Below are positions 44,566 to 54,230 of a DNA stretch of 64,000 nucleotides, in pieces (positions within the stretch are counted from its first letter, which is position 1; each line of letters opens with the position of its first letter). The position numbers and the translations under genes were made by a program. The stretch comes from Bacillus sp. FJAT-27264 (GTDB taxonomy: Bacteria > Bacillota > Bacilli > Paenibacillales > Paenibacillaceae). The stretch is taken from NCBI RefSeq assembly GCF_001682855.1, contig NZ_MAQW01000032.1, positions 62,001-126,000 on the forward strand, read 5' to 3'. Under the pieces are notes generated by a model that was not told the DNA's origin, did not search any database, and saw only the letters and a program-made list of their open reading frames with translations.

Positions 44566-46224
44566 TTACTCCGCCATTTTGGCCTTTCGTGCATCCAGTT
44601 CCGTCTGACGGTGTTCCATCACCTTGTCAAAGCCATAACTTCCACGGCGGTCAAGGAAATTATCGAAAACTTTATCAAACTCAGCCTCATTTTTGGCTGT
44701 AATCAGCTCAGGCATCACTTCTTCCCAATTCTGCGCAATACGGGCCCAGGACACCGCTACATCAGAATCGCCTTGTGGGTCCAGACCTTTGTAGATGCCG
44801 CTATCAATATCAGCCCGCTCATTGGCGAAGTCTTCCATTTGCTTAAGGACAGGGGCTTTCGCCGGTCTCCACTGATTAATGATTACAGGGTTACGCATCA
44901 TCCAATAGGTATCCAGAATGCCATACTGCTTCTCCATTGTCTCAATATCGTTTTCCTGCAAATCAACCATTTCAGGCTTTAACTGCGGCTTGTCACCGAC
45001 CATCTCCCATGTTTCGCCTTCTTTACCAAGGAATAAATCGCGCTGGCCTTCTTCGCTGGCCAGATAGGTCAAGAAGCGGATGGCCCGCTCAGGGTTTTTG
45101 GTAGATTTGCTAATCATCGTTACCATCCAGCCGTCCATGTTGCCGGGGAATAGCTTTGGAGCGTCACCCTTACTGTTCTTAGGGCCATCGACAGCGATGT
45201 AGTAAGAGTCCGGATTGGCGCTTGCAGCCAGCATTGGATTGACCGCTGCCATTCCGTTCCACTCGCGTACCATCATGAAATAACGGGCGTTATTCGTTTT
45301 TTCCTCTACCTGCGTATCGGAATCCACCAGGAAATCTACATTAATCAGCCCGCGCTCGTAAGCCGTGCGGAAGGTTTTCAACCAAGCGATATAATCAGGA
45401 TCGGTCACGCGGTCGTTTACTTTCCCGTCTTTCTCATGCGGAACGGCCAATAGGTTCTGTAGATATTCTGTCATCCCGTAAGGGACATTCCCTTGTGCGA
45501 AGAAGGGGCTGATAGGCTGACCTTTATACTGTGGATACTTATCCTTTAACAATTGCAGTGCGTTCAAAAAGCCTTCCGGGGTGCTCAGGTCCGGGCTGCC
45601 CATCTCCTCATACAGATCCTTCCGTACCAGGAAGGTCTGGTTGGCGGCTGTCATGCCGGTTTCATGCATCAGAGTAGGGCTGTAGGAATCATTCGGCACG
45701 CCATAAGTGTTGCCATTTTCTTGACGGTACCACTTCAGTGATCCTTCGCCAGCTACCTTGAAGAAGTAGGGATCATATTGATCAGCCAATTCATTTAAGG
45801 CATACACATGATCGCCTTCCCATAGCTTTTTGACAGCGTTTTCCCAAGAACCCATAGAGATTAAGTCTGGTAGCTTGCCGGAGGTCATCATCAAGGTAAC
45901 ATGCTCATTTGCCTCACCGGAAGGCACTTCCAGCTTAATGTTAACGCCTGTCTTTTCCGTAACATATTTGGAGGCTAAACTATTCCCCCAGGTTTGACCG
46001 TACCAGTTAGCACCTACGAACCAGGTTAAATCTACAGGGTTGGTATCCAGCTTCCATCCAGGCTCATCGGGATTGAGCTTGACTTCGCTCGGCGGCTGCG
46101 TACTATCCGTGGGTTGTGGGGTCGGGCTACTTTCGCTCGATGAATTGCTACACGCGGCCGTACCTAGCGCCAAGGATGTAGCCAGAACAAGGGTCAAGCC
46201 TGGCTTGAGAAGATTGCGTTTCAT
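44566..46224 (-). CDS. Sugar ABC transporter solute-binding lipoprotein (LplA type)
   Basis: The 552-residue lipoprotein has a signal peptide with lipobox GTAAC (lipidated Cys 25), a Ser/Pro-rich linker, and an extracellular type-1 solute-binding domain of the LplA/YtcQ kind (GKLPDLISMGS; LFLGKEGETW). It should capture oligosaccharides, here probably beta-glucan fragments, and deliver them to the two permeases encoded upstream. The ATG follows AAAGGATG. It is the third gene of the reverse-strand transporter operon. Confidence 0.92.
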   Translation of the reverse strand: MKRNLLKPGLTLVLATSLALGTAACSNSSSESSPTPQPTDSTQPPSEVKLNPDEPGWKLDTNPVDLTWFVGANWYGQTWGNSLASKYVTEKTGVNIKLEVPSGEANEHVTLMMTSGKLPDLISMGSWENAVKKLWEGDHVYALNELADQYDPYFFKVAGEGSLKWYRQENGNTYGVPNDSYSPTLMHETGMTAANQTFLVRKDLYEEMGSPDLSTPEGFLNALQLLKDKYPQYKGQPISPFFAQGNVPYGMTEYLQNLLAVPHEKDGKVNDRVTDPDYIAWLKTFRTAYERGLINVDFLVDSDTQVEEKTNNARYFMMVREWNGMAAVNPMLAASANPDSYYIAVDGPKNSKGDAPKLFPGNMDGWMVTMISKSTKNPERAIRFLTYLASEEGQRDLFLGKEGETWEMVGDKPQLKPEMVDLQENDIETMEKQYGILDTYWMMRNPVIINQWRPAKAPVLKQMEDFANERADIDSGIYKGLDPQGDSDVAVSWARIAQNWEEVMPELITAKNEAEFDKVFDNFLDRRGSYGFDKVMEHRQTELDARKAKMAE

Positions 46225-46266
46225 GACAGGATCATCCTTTCTTTTATCTGAATTTTTGTATTACAC

Positions 46267-47151
46267 CTACCCTTTAATAGCTCCAATCATCACGCCTTTG
46301 ACCAGATAACGTTGGATGAAAGGATAAACTAGCAGAATAGGCAGTGTGGCCACCATCATGGATGCAAATTTGATAGAGTTGCCGGGCAGTCTAGCGCCGA
46401 ATTGCGCCATCGCTTGCTGCTGCATGAAGGACATGGAGTTCTCTGCAATGATTTTGTACAGCATGGTCTGTAGCGGCAGTAGGTTCTGCGAGCGGATGTA
46501 AATGACACCCTGGTAATAATCGTTCCAATGATAGACGGCTGAAAATAACGATATGGTCGCAATAACCGCCATGCTGTTGGGTAATACGATTCTGAATAGG
46601 ACGCCATAGTCGGAAGCCCCGTCTACCTTCGCAGATTCCTCCAGACTGTCAGGAATGGTGCGGAAGAAACTCATGAAAATGACCATATTAAAAAAAGTGT
46701 ACATAGAAGGAATGATAAATACCCAGAAATTATCGTATAAGCCCAGCTTCGTCATGAGAATAAACGAGGGGATCAGCCCGCCTGAGAACAGCATGGTAAT
46801 CAAGGCGATTTTCATATACGCCTTACGGCCAATCAAATTGGACTTGCTCAATCCGTAAGCGACAATGGCGGTGAACAGCACATGCGTTGCTGTCCCGACC
46901 ACCGTGCGCAGAGTAGTGATGTAAAAACCATTCATCATCGTCTTATCATTGAACACAACACTATAGCTGGCCAGCGATAATTCTTTGGGAAACCAATTGA
47001 CGGTACCCAGCGATGCCTGCTGCGGCGAGTTGAGCGAGTTAACGAATACAAACCACATCGGGTACAGTGTTAAAAAGCAAACCGCCAGCATCAGCAGGGT
47101 ATTGCAGACCTCAAATAATCCAATATGCCGAAACTTTCTGCGTCTTTCCAT
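46267..47151 (-). CDS. Sugar ABC permease (LplC/YtcP type)
   Basis: The 294-residue protein has six membrane helices and the EAA-type loop ESAKVDGASDYGVLFRIVLP (about residues 185-204), which contacts the ATPase. It belongs to the CUT1 carbohydrate-uptake permeases, LplC/YtcP subgroup, that pairs with LplB-type partners. Start ATG follows GGGGGAGG. The two permease genes are 18 bases apart. Confidence 0.93.
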   Translation of the reverse strand: MERRRKFRHIGLFEVCNTLLMLAVCFLTLYPMWFVFVNSLNSPQQASLGTVNWFPKELSLASYSVVFNDKTMMNGFYITTLRTVVGTATHVLFTAIVAYGLSKSNLIGRKAYMKIALITMLFSGGLIPSFILMTKLGLYDNFWVFIIPSMYTFFNMVIFMSFFRTIPDSLEESAKVDGASDYGVLFRIVLPNSMAVIATISLFSAVYHWNDYYQGVIYIRSQNLLPLQTMLYKIIAENSMSFMQQQAMAQFGARLPGNSIKFASMMVATLPILLVYPFIQRYLVKGVMIGAIKG

Positions 47152-47169
47152 ACCTCTGTCCTCCCCCTT

Positions 47170-48090
47170 TTAAAAAATGCTATCGCCGGTAAGTTTTTTA
47201 GCTGTGGAATTAGCCAAAAATAGCAAACCTAGCGCCACAATAGAGCGGGCGAACAGGACGGCTGTTGAGAAGGAATGACGCCCGGATACCAACCCCATGT
47301 TGTAGATGTACAAGTCCAGGCTTTCCGCCATTCGCATGTTCATGTTGTTCTTCAACATAAAGATCTGCTCAAAGTTACTACCGAGGATCCCGCTGACAGC
47401 GAGAATGAACAGAATAGCGATGGTGGGGCGTATGCTCTGAATGGTGATATGCCACATCCGCTGCCACCGGTTTGCGCCATCCAGCTCGGCCGCTTCGTAC
47501 AGCCCCGGATCAATACCGGATATTGCTGCTATGTAGATAATGGCGCTCCAGCCGGTTTCTTTCAGCGTATCGGTGAAAAAGGTAATCCACCAAAAGTACT
47601 TAGGTTCGCTGTTAAACAGGATTTCGCGTTCCTGAACTCCGATTGCCATCATCAGCTGATTGATCACACCACCCTCGCCCAGCCAGTTGAGCGCAATCCC
47701 GCCAAAGATTGTCCAGGCAATAAAGTGTGGCAGGTACGAAATGGTTTGAACCGTACGCTTAAATCGGAGACTCCGTATTTCATTAAGCAATAAGGCAAAC
47801 AAGATAGGAATGGGAAAGCCCAAGATCAGCTTGATGCTGCTCATCCCCAAGGTATTACGGATCGAACGCCAGAAACGCTCATCCGACAAAAAATCCTGAA
47901 AATGCTTTAAACCCACAAATGGTGAATCAAATAAGGGCTTGGCGATACTGTAATCCATAAATGCAATGATGAGCCAAAACATGGGAATATAACAAAAGAT
48001 AAACATCCAGATGATTCCTGGAATGACCATGCTTTGCAATTGCCACTGCTTAAGAAGCGCTTTCATTTGTCCCGTTCTGTATTGGAACAT
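47170..48090 (-). CDS. Sugar ABC permease (LplB/YteP type)
   Basis: The 306-residue protein has six helices and the EAA loop YEAAELDGANRWQRMWHITI (about 195-215). The N-terminus (MVIPGIIWMFIFCYIPMFW) is typical of LplB/YteP proteins. First gene of the operon; no ATPase gene is present in the cluster, so a shared MsmX-type ATPase encoded elsewhere is expected. Start ATG follows GGGGGA. The promoter must lie in the 147 bases shared with the divergent glucanase gene. Confidence 0.93.
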   Translation of the reverse strand: MFQYRTGQMKALLKQWQLQSMVIPGIIWMFIFCYIPMFWLIIAFMDYSIAKPLFDSPFVGLKHFQDFLSDERFWRSIRNTLGMSSIKLILGFPIPILFALLLNEIRSLRFKRTVQTISYLPHFIAWTIFGGIALNWLGEGGVINQLMMAIGVQEREILFNSEPKYFWWITFFTDTLKETGWSAIIYIAAISGIDPGLYEAAELDGANRWQRMWHITIQSIRPTIAILFILAVSGILGSNFEQIFMLKNNMNMRMAESLDLYIYNMGLVSGRHSFSTAVLFARSIVALGLLFLANSTAKKLTGDSIF

Positions 48091-48237
48091 GTTCCGTCCC
48101 CCTTTCTATTTCATCGTATGAAAATGCGCATAGGAAAAAAAGCCCATGATTATGGACCCTATCCCATTTTTTTAGATTTGATTGATCAGCCGCAAAATTT
48201 AAGTATGCTGTGATTAAATGAGGGGAGTGTGTGAAGG

Positions 48238-48981
48238 ATGAGCAAGCTAGTATGGGAGCAGAATTTCTTAAAGCAAAATGCTGATTTGAAAGAGTGGAAT
48301 ATACGTATCGGGAATGACTTGCTTGATGACAACGGCAATCCCATAGATACGGGTTGGGGCAACGGCGAGCAGCAGTTTTATAGTGATCATTCCAGCAATC
48401 TGTATTTCGATGAATATGGCTTGAACTTGTGCGCGCGCAGTGAAAACATAGAACTAGAGGGAAGGAAGTTTGCATATACCTCGGCCCGTTTGGATACAAA
48501 GGACCATTTTTCTTTCTGCTACGGTAAGTTAGTCGTGCGTGCAAAGCTGCCTGTAGGGCAGGGGATATGGCCTGCCATCTGGCTGCTTCCGCAGCATCAG
48601 GCTTACGGACCTTGGCCCGCCTCTGGTGAGATTGATATTCTGGAAGCGAAAGGCCGCTTGCCCCAGAAAATCTTTGGCACGCTGCACTACGGCAAGGACT
48701 GGGAACATAAAGTCATTGAGGAGTTCTCCTACCAATTAGAAGACGGAACGATTAATCAATTTCGTGATTATGCGCTAGAATGGGACGCTGACAAGATGCG
48801 ATGGCTGGTAGATGGGCATTGCTTCGCGGAGCATCGCCTGGAGCCAGGCGTGACGCCTTTTGACGAGCCTTTTTATCTGTTACTTAACCTTGCGGTGGGT
48901 GGCTGGTATGACAATGTAGCCGTGGATAAATCTGCGCTGCCGTCGGTTATGACCGTTTCGGGGATTTGGCTATATCAATAA
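48238..48981 (+). CDS. GH16 beta-glucanase without signal peptide
   Basis: The 247-residue enzyme is a bare GH16 domain with the catalytic GEIDILEAKG near residue 128-137, and WPAIWLLP and FYLLLNLAVGGWYDN like the secreted GH16 of this locus. It has no secretion signal, so it probably acts in the cytoplasm on imported oligosaccharides. Compact GH16 enzymes at this length are usual. Divergent from the permease operon with 147 bases between; a possible promoter is TTGATT and AAGTAT spaced by 17 bases. Start ATG is preceded by GAAGG and GGGGAG. Confidence 0.92.
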   Translation: MSKLVWEQNFLKQNADLKEWNIRIGNDLLDDNGNPIDTGWGNGEQQFYSDHSSNLYFDEYGLNLCARSENIELEGRKFAYTSARLDTKDHFSFCYGKLVVRAKLPVGQGIWPAIWLLPQHQAYGPWPASGEIDILEAKGRLPQKIFGTLHYGKDWEHKVIEEFSYQLEDGTINQFRDYALEWDADKMRWLVDGHCFAEHRLEPGVTPFDEPFYLLLNLAVGGWYDNVAVDKSALPSVMTVSGIWLYQ

Positions 48982-49089
48982 TTAAGAGGCCCGGTTAGCT
49001 TGTTATACAGCTAATACGGGCCTCATTTATTAGAATTAAGACGAGCTTTGCCGGTTGGCTGTGACCAAATCCCAGTATGCTACTAATGT

Positions 49090-49950
49090 CTAATTCTGTT
49101 CAATCATTTGGAGTAAGCTTGATAACGCACTGGAGAAAACCGAATTCCGGCGATACACGAACCATACCTGCAAATTTCGATACCCTTCAGGCAAACGGTG
49201 GGAAGTGATGGCCCCAGCCTCTTCTGCTTTGATAATCGACGATTGTGGTAGCAAAGACACGCCGAGTCCAGCGGCTACCCCACTTAGAATCACTTCTAAC
49301 GTTCCAAATTCCATAATCTGATAAGCATTTATCCCGCTTTCACTTAGGAAGCGCTCAGCTTTTGTCCGGTGTGTACATCCAACGTCGAAGAATAACATCG
49401 GCTTCGTAAGCAATTCATGCATGTCGCTTTTACCCGGTTGCGAGATTAGCACCAACTCCTCGTCGAAAGCCGCGATATGATCTATATCAGGCTGATCTAT
49501 GGGTCCATACACAAAGGCTCCATCTAGTTCGTAATCAAGCACCTTTTGTAAGAGACCATGCGTTTCGCCAGTTACGAGCGATAGATTGACATCGGGATAT
49601 CGTAAGTGATATTCGGTGAGAAGAGGGGTGAGGTGAATAACCGCTGTCGTTTCGACAGAACCTACACGGAGAAGGCCCGCAGGGTGTTCCGAGTATTGTG
49701 TGGATTTCACAGCCTCGTCCATCAGCGTCAGTATTTTATCCGTATATTCTAGCAGGTTCTTACCTGCCGCTGTTAGTGTCATCCCCCGATTAGATCGACG
49801 AAAAAGAGGGAGCTTCAGCTCAGCTTCAAGCTGCTGGACCCGGCTCGTCACATTGGACTGAACATAGTTCAAGGCCTGTGCGGCCTTGGTTATGGTGCCC
49901 TCGCGTGCAACGGCTTGAAATATTCTCAAATCTCCACTTTCCATTTCCAT
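49090..49950 (-). CDS. LysR-family transcriptional regulator
   Basis: The 286-residue product has the LysR winged helix (LRIFQAVAREGTITKAAQAL; NVTSRVQQLEAEL) at residues 5-65 and a periplasmic-binding-like effector domain. It lies divergent from the oxidoreductase gene at 50072 with about 120 bases between, the usual setting for a LysR protein and its target. I prefer the ATG at 49950 (CAGGTGG upstream) to the ORF start at 50001. Confidence 0.9.
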   Translation of the reverse strand: MEMESGDLRIFQAVAREGTITKAAQALNYVQSNVTSRVQQLEAELKLPLFRRSNRGMTLTAAGKNLLEYTDKILTLMDEAVKSTQYSEHPAGLLRVGSVETTAVIHLTPLLTEYHLRYPDVNLSLVTGETHGLLQKVLDYELDGAFVYGPIDQPDIDHIAAFDEELVLISQPGKSDMHELLTKPMLFFDVGCTHRTKAERFLSESGINAYQIMEFGTLEVILSGVAAGLGVSLLPQSSIIKAEEAGAITSHRLPEGYRNLQVWFVYRRNSVFSSALSSLLQMIEQN

Positions 49951-50071
49951 GCCACCTGCCTGGTATGATTCTTTTTGATAGTCGCCTTCATTTTTGATCA
50001 TTTTACTGGATTATATCCTCTATGTACAATTCAATATATATTCATTAACAACGATTAAAGGAGTAATCAAA

Positions 50072-51061
50072 ATGAAAGCCATTGTACATGCTGGACAAAG
50101 TGGCCTGAAGGGCTTGGAATATAAAGATATTACAGATAGACAGCCGGGTGCTGGCGAAGTGAAGGTAAGGATAAAGGCTGCAGGGCTGAACCATAGGGAC
50201 TTGTTCATTATGGCAGGCCGGACAGAACAAGATGTCCCTCTAATTATTGGCTCTGATGGCGCGGGCAGGATTGAAGCAGTAGGTGAAGGTGTATCCCACC
50301 ATATAGTAGGGGCTGATGTCATCATTAACCCGTGTCTCGGCTGGGAATCTGTCGACAATGTTCCACACATTCCAGCCATTGTGGGCGGTCCTTCAGAGGG
50401 TACATTCGCCGAGTCTATCATCATTCCTGCGCAAAATGTCATCAGTAAACCAGCGTACCTGTCTTGGGAAGAAGCGGGGGTGCTGCCCCTGTCTGCCTTG
50501 ACCGCCTATCGTGCTCTGTTCACGAAAGGTCGCTTGCAGCAAGGGGAGCACGTCCTTATTCCTGGCATCGGCGGTGGTGTTGCGACTTATGCCATGATGA
50601 TGGCGTTAGCAGTGGGTGCACGTGTCAGTGTCACATCACGTAGTGAGGCGAAAAGACAAGCTGCCCTCGCACATGGGGCTAACCATGCATTCGACAGTAA
50701 CGGTGATTGGAAGGAAAGTATGAATGGGAACAGCGTGGATCTCATCCTCGACAGCATCGGACCTGCGACATTCCCGCATTACTTTGATGTTATTAAACCC
50801 AATGGCCGTATTGTCACGTTTGGAGCAAGCTCGGGAGATCGAATAGAGATCCCCGTTCGGTCTATATTTTTCCCGCAAATCAGTATCATTGGTACCTCTA
50901 TGGGAAGCAGCGAAGAGTTTGCTGATATGCTGCAATTTATGGAACGCCATTCCCTTTCTCCGATCATTGATCGAGTATATCCTATACAAGATACAGCAGA
51001 GGCATTTCACAGAATGCAGCAGGGAGAGCAGTTCGGTAATATTGGAATAAGAATAGATTGA
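50072..51061 (+). CDS. Zinc-less medium-chain dehydrogenase (quinone oxidoreductase-like)
   Basis: The 329-residue protein is an MDR-superfamily NAD(P)H-dependent oxidoreductase: a GroES-like N-terminal domain (NHRDLFIMAGR), the GEHVLIPGIGGGVATYAMMMA nucleotide-binding loop near 155-175, and HIV-type linker residues. The zinc-ligand Cys/His set of alcohol dehydrogenases is largely absent, as in quinone oxidoreductases. The ATG at 50072 follows AAAGGAG. Probably controlled by the divergent LysR gene. Confidence 0.88.
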   Translation: MKAIVHAGQSGLKGLEYKDITDRQPGAGEVKVRIKAAGLNHRDLFIMAGRTEQDVPLIIGSDGAGRIEAVGEGVSHHIVGADVIINPCLGWESVDNVPHIPAIVGGPSEGTFAESIIIPAQNVISKPAYLSWEEAGVLPLSALTAYRALFTKGRLQQGEHVLIPGIGGGVATYAMMMALAVGARVSVTSRSEAKRQAALAHGANHAFDSNGDWKESMNGNSVDLILDSIGPATFPHYFDVIKPNGRIVTFGASSGDRIEIPVRSIFFPQISIIGTSMGSSEEFADMLQFMERHSLSPIIDRVYPIQDTAEAFHRMQQGEQFGNIGIRID

Positions 51062-51066
51062 GTTGA

Positions 51067-51084
51067 TAACCGTGTACACGGTTA
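51067..51084. repeat. Perfect 18-base palindrome after the oxidoreductase gene
   Basis: TAACCGTGTACACGGTTA is its own reverse complement and lies 6 bases after the stop codon. It has no T-tract, so it is not a terminator; a genuine terminator follows at 51111. Confidence 0.7.
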
Positions 51085-51110
51085 CGTCGGGTTAATGGAA
51101 TATCGGCTTT

Positions 51111-51149
51111 AAAAACTTCACTGACAGTAGATGTCAGTGAAGTTTTTTT
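51111..51149 (+). terminator. Terminator after the oxidoreductase gene
   Basis: AAAACTTCACTGACA pairs with TGTCAGTGAAGTTTT over a five-base loop and ends in seven Ts. Confidence 0.92.
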
Positions 51150-51225
51150 ATAATGATGATAATCATTGATCACCGACGGATAGTTGGTATCAATGGATGA
51201 ATTGTAAAATAAGGAGAGCTTGAGA

Positions 51226-51855
51226 ATGAATCATACGGTATACCTCTATGTATTTGACACAATGGCAGACTGGGAAATAGGTTACTTAACGGCGGAATTG
51301 AATTCGGGAAGATATTATAAGAAGGGACTAGCACCATCAAAAATAGTTACCGTGGGTATTGAAAAAACGCCTGTAATAACCATGGGCGGATTGAAAATAC
51401 TGCCTGACATCAAGCTAGATGAGTGTAGCATTGAAAGCGCAGATACCTTGATTTTACCCGGTGGAGAGACATGGACAGAAGCCATTCATGAGCCCATCTT
51501 AAAAATCGCCGAAAGGTGCTTACAGGAAGGCATAATAGTTGCTGCGATTTGTGGGGCTACGATGGGTCTTGCCCAGGCAGGGCTACTGAATTCGCGTGGG
51601 CATACAAGCAACGATCTGGGATACCTTAAAATGATCTGTCCTACTTATACGGGCGAAGAGAATTACCAAATGGAGTCTGCTGTAACGGATGGAACCCTGA
51701 TCACTGCATCTGGAACGGCCCCGTTGGAGTTTTCTGTTCATGTCTTGAGAGCTCTGGATGTGTTTTCTTCAACAACATTAGAGGCCTGGTACAATCTTTA
51801 TAAGACTCATGAATCTAAATATTTCTTTGAGTTAATGAATTCATTAATAGAGTAA
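51226..51855 (+). CDS. DJ-1/PfpI family protein
   Basis: The 209-residue product has the class-I glutamine-amidotransferase-like fold. The nucleophile elbow AAICGATMGLA (Cys near 110) follows the conserved DTLILPGG (near 80). Similar proteins (YdeA/YoaZ type) have been annotated as proteases, glyoxalases or stress proteins; the exact reaction cannot be told. ATG 51226 has AAGGAG at 10 bases. Transcribed alone. Confidence 0.88.
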   Translation: MNHTVYLYVFDTMADWEIGYLTAELNSGRYYKKGLAPSKIVTVGIEKTPVITMGGLKILPDIKLDECSIESADTLILPGGETWTEAIHEPILKIAERCLQEGIIVAAICGATMGLAQAGLLNSRGHTSNDLGYLKMICPTYTGEENYQMESAVTDGTLITASGTAPLEFSVHVLRALDVFSSTTLEAWYNLYKTHESKYFFELMNSLIE

Positions 51856-51942
51856 ATAGGTCGATTCATGTAGTTTTATTACCATTTTAAGAAACTCGCT
51901 GATATAATTAATTTATTAGAAATTAAATTATGTGGTGAATTC

Positions 51943-53166
51943 ATGAAAGAATTGCACAGTGCGGTGAATCGAAAAACATATTATATTGTAATGCTAATGA
52001 TCATCGTCCTTATGGTTGCTGGATTAGTACTTTCTACAACAGAGCTCAATAGGATTACTTTTGGGTACATTTTGCATGTTTTTTGTGTAATCTTTGTATC
52101 TGTTTCTTTGTTGATCTACCCTAAGCATGAAACTCATCTTCTCAGAAGGATCATCATTTTATTAGCATTTGCTTATTTCTATCTTCTTTTCTTTTTATAT
52201 CCTCAGACTTGGTCCACCTATATTTTTATTTGCCTCATACCTGCTCTTTCTATTCTATTTTATGATTTAAAGTTGTTTTATTTTTCTTTTATTGTAAATG
52301 GGATATTGATAGCCCTTACTTTTAGTTATATCTTCTTGATTGATATTAATAGAGGTAATTTATATGCATATTTACATCAAGATAGTATAGGTAATCTTAT
52401 TAATATAATAGCTATTCAAGCCTTATTATTTCTTATTTTTTATCTTTCTTTTAGAAGAATGAGAAGTCAGCAACTTTATTATGAACAATTACAGCAATCT
52501 GAGCGCTTAAAGATGGTCGCACATTTAACGGCGGCTGTGGCACATGAAATCAGAAACCCAGTAACAGTGGTTAGAGGTTTTTTGCAGTTTTATAAAGAAG
52601 ATTCTTCATTTAGTGATCCTATCAAAAACAAGTTCAAATTAATGATAGATGAATTGAACACAGTAGAACAAATTATCTCGCAATTTCTCACACTCTCCAA
52701 ACCAAATGGAGACCAGACAACAGAGAAAGTCGATGTGAAGGAAGTTCTACAGAGTGTCTCAGGTCTGCTCAATTCATATGCAATGCTATCTGATCATCAG
52801 ATTCATATAAATGTAGAGGACGATTGCTTTATTTCCATAAATAAAATTGAGTTTAAGCAGTTGCTCATTAATTTATTGAAAAATGCTTTAGAAGCTTCGG
52901 ATGTTGGTAAATCCGTATCTGTTATCGCAAAGCGAAATAATAATTTTGTCGAGATAAAAATCATCGATGAAGGAAGTGGAATGTCAGAAGCTGAGGTTAA
53001 GTTGTTAGGCACTCCTTTTTATTCAGTAAAAAGTAATGGAACAGGTTTAGGGTTAATGATCTGTTTTAATATCGTAGCAAAATATGATGGAGAGATTCTT
53101 TATACAAGCTCTAAAGGTGATGGAACAACCGTTAATATTCGCTTTTTAGCTAAGAATGATCAGTAA
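51943..53166 (+). CDS. Sporulation-type membrane sensor histidine kinase
   Basis: The 407-residue protein has six N-terminal membrane helices (about 15-180) and no extracellular sensor domain. A HisKA with VAHEIRNPVTVVRGFLQFY (His near 205) and a HATPase (LINLLKNALEAS; GSGMSEAEV; GTGLGLMICFNIV) follow. The HEIRNPVTVVRGFLQ box and multi-helix input resemble KinB-type kinases that feed the Spo0F-Spo0B-Spo0A relay. No regulator adjoins it, which also fits. TATAAT at 51903 may be its -10 box. Confidence 0.85.
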   Translation: MKELHSAVNRKTYYIVMLMIIVLMVAGLVLSTTELNRITFGYILHVFCVIFVSVSLLIYPKHETHLLRRIIILLAFAYFYLLFFLYPQTWSTYIFICLIPALSILFYDLKLFYFSFIVNGILIALTFSYIFLIDINRGNLYAYLHQDSIGNLINIIAIQALLFLIFYLSFRRMRSQQLYYEQLQQSERLKMVAHLTAAVAHEIRNPVTVVRGFLQFYKEDSSFSDPIKNKFKLMIDELNTVEQIISQFLTLSKPNGDQTTEKVDVKEVLQSVSGLLNSYAMLSDHQIHINVEDDCFISINKIEFKQLLINLLKNALEASDVGKSVSVIAKRNNNFVEIKIIDEGSGMSEAEVKLLGTPFYSVKSNGTGLGLMICFNIVAKYDGEILYTSSKGDGTTVNIRFLAKNDQ

Positions 53167-53190
53167 TATTAGACTCTCGCACAATGGAAA

Positions 53191-53237
53191 AGTGGATTGC
53201 CTCAGGCTTTACGGCTGATAGGCAATCCACTTTTTTG
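53191..53237 (+). terminator. Terminator after the sensor kinase gene
   Basis: AGTGGATTGCCT pairs with AGGCAATCCACT and is followed by six Ts. Confidence 0.92.
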
Positions 53238-53423
53238 CAGATAAATAAGGATAGGTTGGCTTATCGTTTACATGGTGAAATCACTTATCGGTCTTTACAA
53301 TGAATACAAAATAATGTCCTCCATAGGAGTGTTGAATACTATTTATTTGATTTAATGTTATAATTATCAAGTTATAATGTATATTATTTTCTGTGAAAAA
53401 TAGCGGGGAGAGAGTGTGTAATT

Positions 53424-54071
53424 ATGAAAATTGAAAAAATTAAGAATAGAAGTGTTATGTTTACAACCCGAACTACTTCAGGATGGGATCTGAACGTTCA
53501 ACTGATTTTGGGGGATAAGTACAACTATATTATTGACACAGGGCTTGGCTCTCTAACCGTTGCAGCGATTAAAGAATACATAGGGCATGACACCAAACCA
53601 ATAATTGTAATAAATACACACTATCATTGGGATCATATTTGGGGAAATAGTTCACTTCAAGATTGCATGATCATATCTCATAAGCTATGTAGAGAAATGA
53701 TAGAGCAGAATTGGGAGACTACGTTTCAGAAGTATAACAAGTATCTGGAGGGTGAAGCGGAAATGCATCTGCCAAATCTGACATTTGAACAAGAACTGTA
53801 TTTTCCTGAAGATAAAATAAGGCTCATATACACCCCTGGTCATACCGTGGATTCTATAAGTGTAATTGATGAAGTAGAAAAGGTGATCAATGTAGGCGAT
53901 AATATCGGCGACTCCGTGGATGAAATTGTTCCAAGTCTCTATGGTGAAAAAGAAGATTATATCAGCACACTATTAAAGTATCGAGAGATGGAGTTTGACA
54001 CTTGTATCTCCGGCCATAATATAGTTTTGGACAAGCAAGTCATTGATAGAATACTAAGCATCGTTTCTTGA
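53424..54071 (+). CDS. Metallo-beta-lactamase-fold hydrolase
   Basis: The 215-residue protein has the MBL metal motif NTHYHWDHIWGN (HxHxDH) near residue 70, TPGHTVDS near 138 (third metal His), GDN near 158 (Asp) and SGHN near 195. These give a two-metal hydrolase of the glyoxalase-II-like group. Substrate unknown. Two TATAAT hexamers upstream (53359 and 53373) suggest its own promoter, and GGGGAGAG precedes the start. Confidence 0.9.
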   Translation: MKIEKIKNRSVMFTTRTTSGWDLNVQLILGDKYNYIIDTGLGSLTVAAIKEYIGHDTKPIIVINTHYHWDHIWGNSSLQDCMIISHKLCREMIEQNWETTFQKYNKYLEGEAEMHLPNLTFEQELYFPEDKIRLIYTPGHTVDSISVIDEVEKVINVGDNIGDSVDEIVPSLYGEKEDYISTLLKYREMEFDTCISGHNIVLDKQVIDRILSIVS

Positions 54072-54150
54072 GAAAGAGTGGTAAAAAGAAGGCCCCACGG
54101 AAATTCCCAGCTTTTAAATCACAAAACCCTGTCATATAATAGTAACTAAC

Positions 54151-54179
54151 TTAATCTATAAAATTAAAAGTGATATACT
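54151..54179 (+). promoter_or_regulatory. Promoter of the malate:quinone oxidoreductase gene
   Basis: TTAATC (54151-54156) and TATACT (54174-54179) are spaced by exactly 17 bases. Confidence 0.6.
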
Positions 54180-54230
54180 AGGTGCAGGTTATAATTGAGA
54201 AGATAATACTAACGTGTAAGGGCGGTAAAC

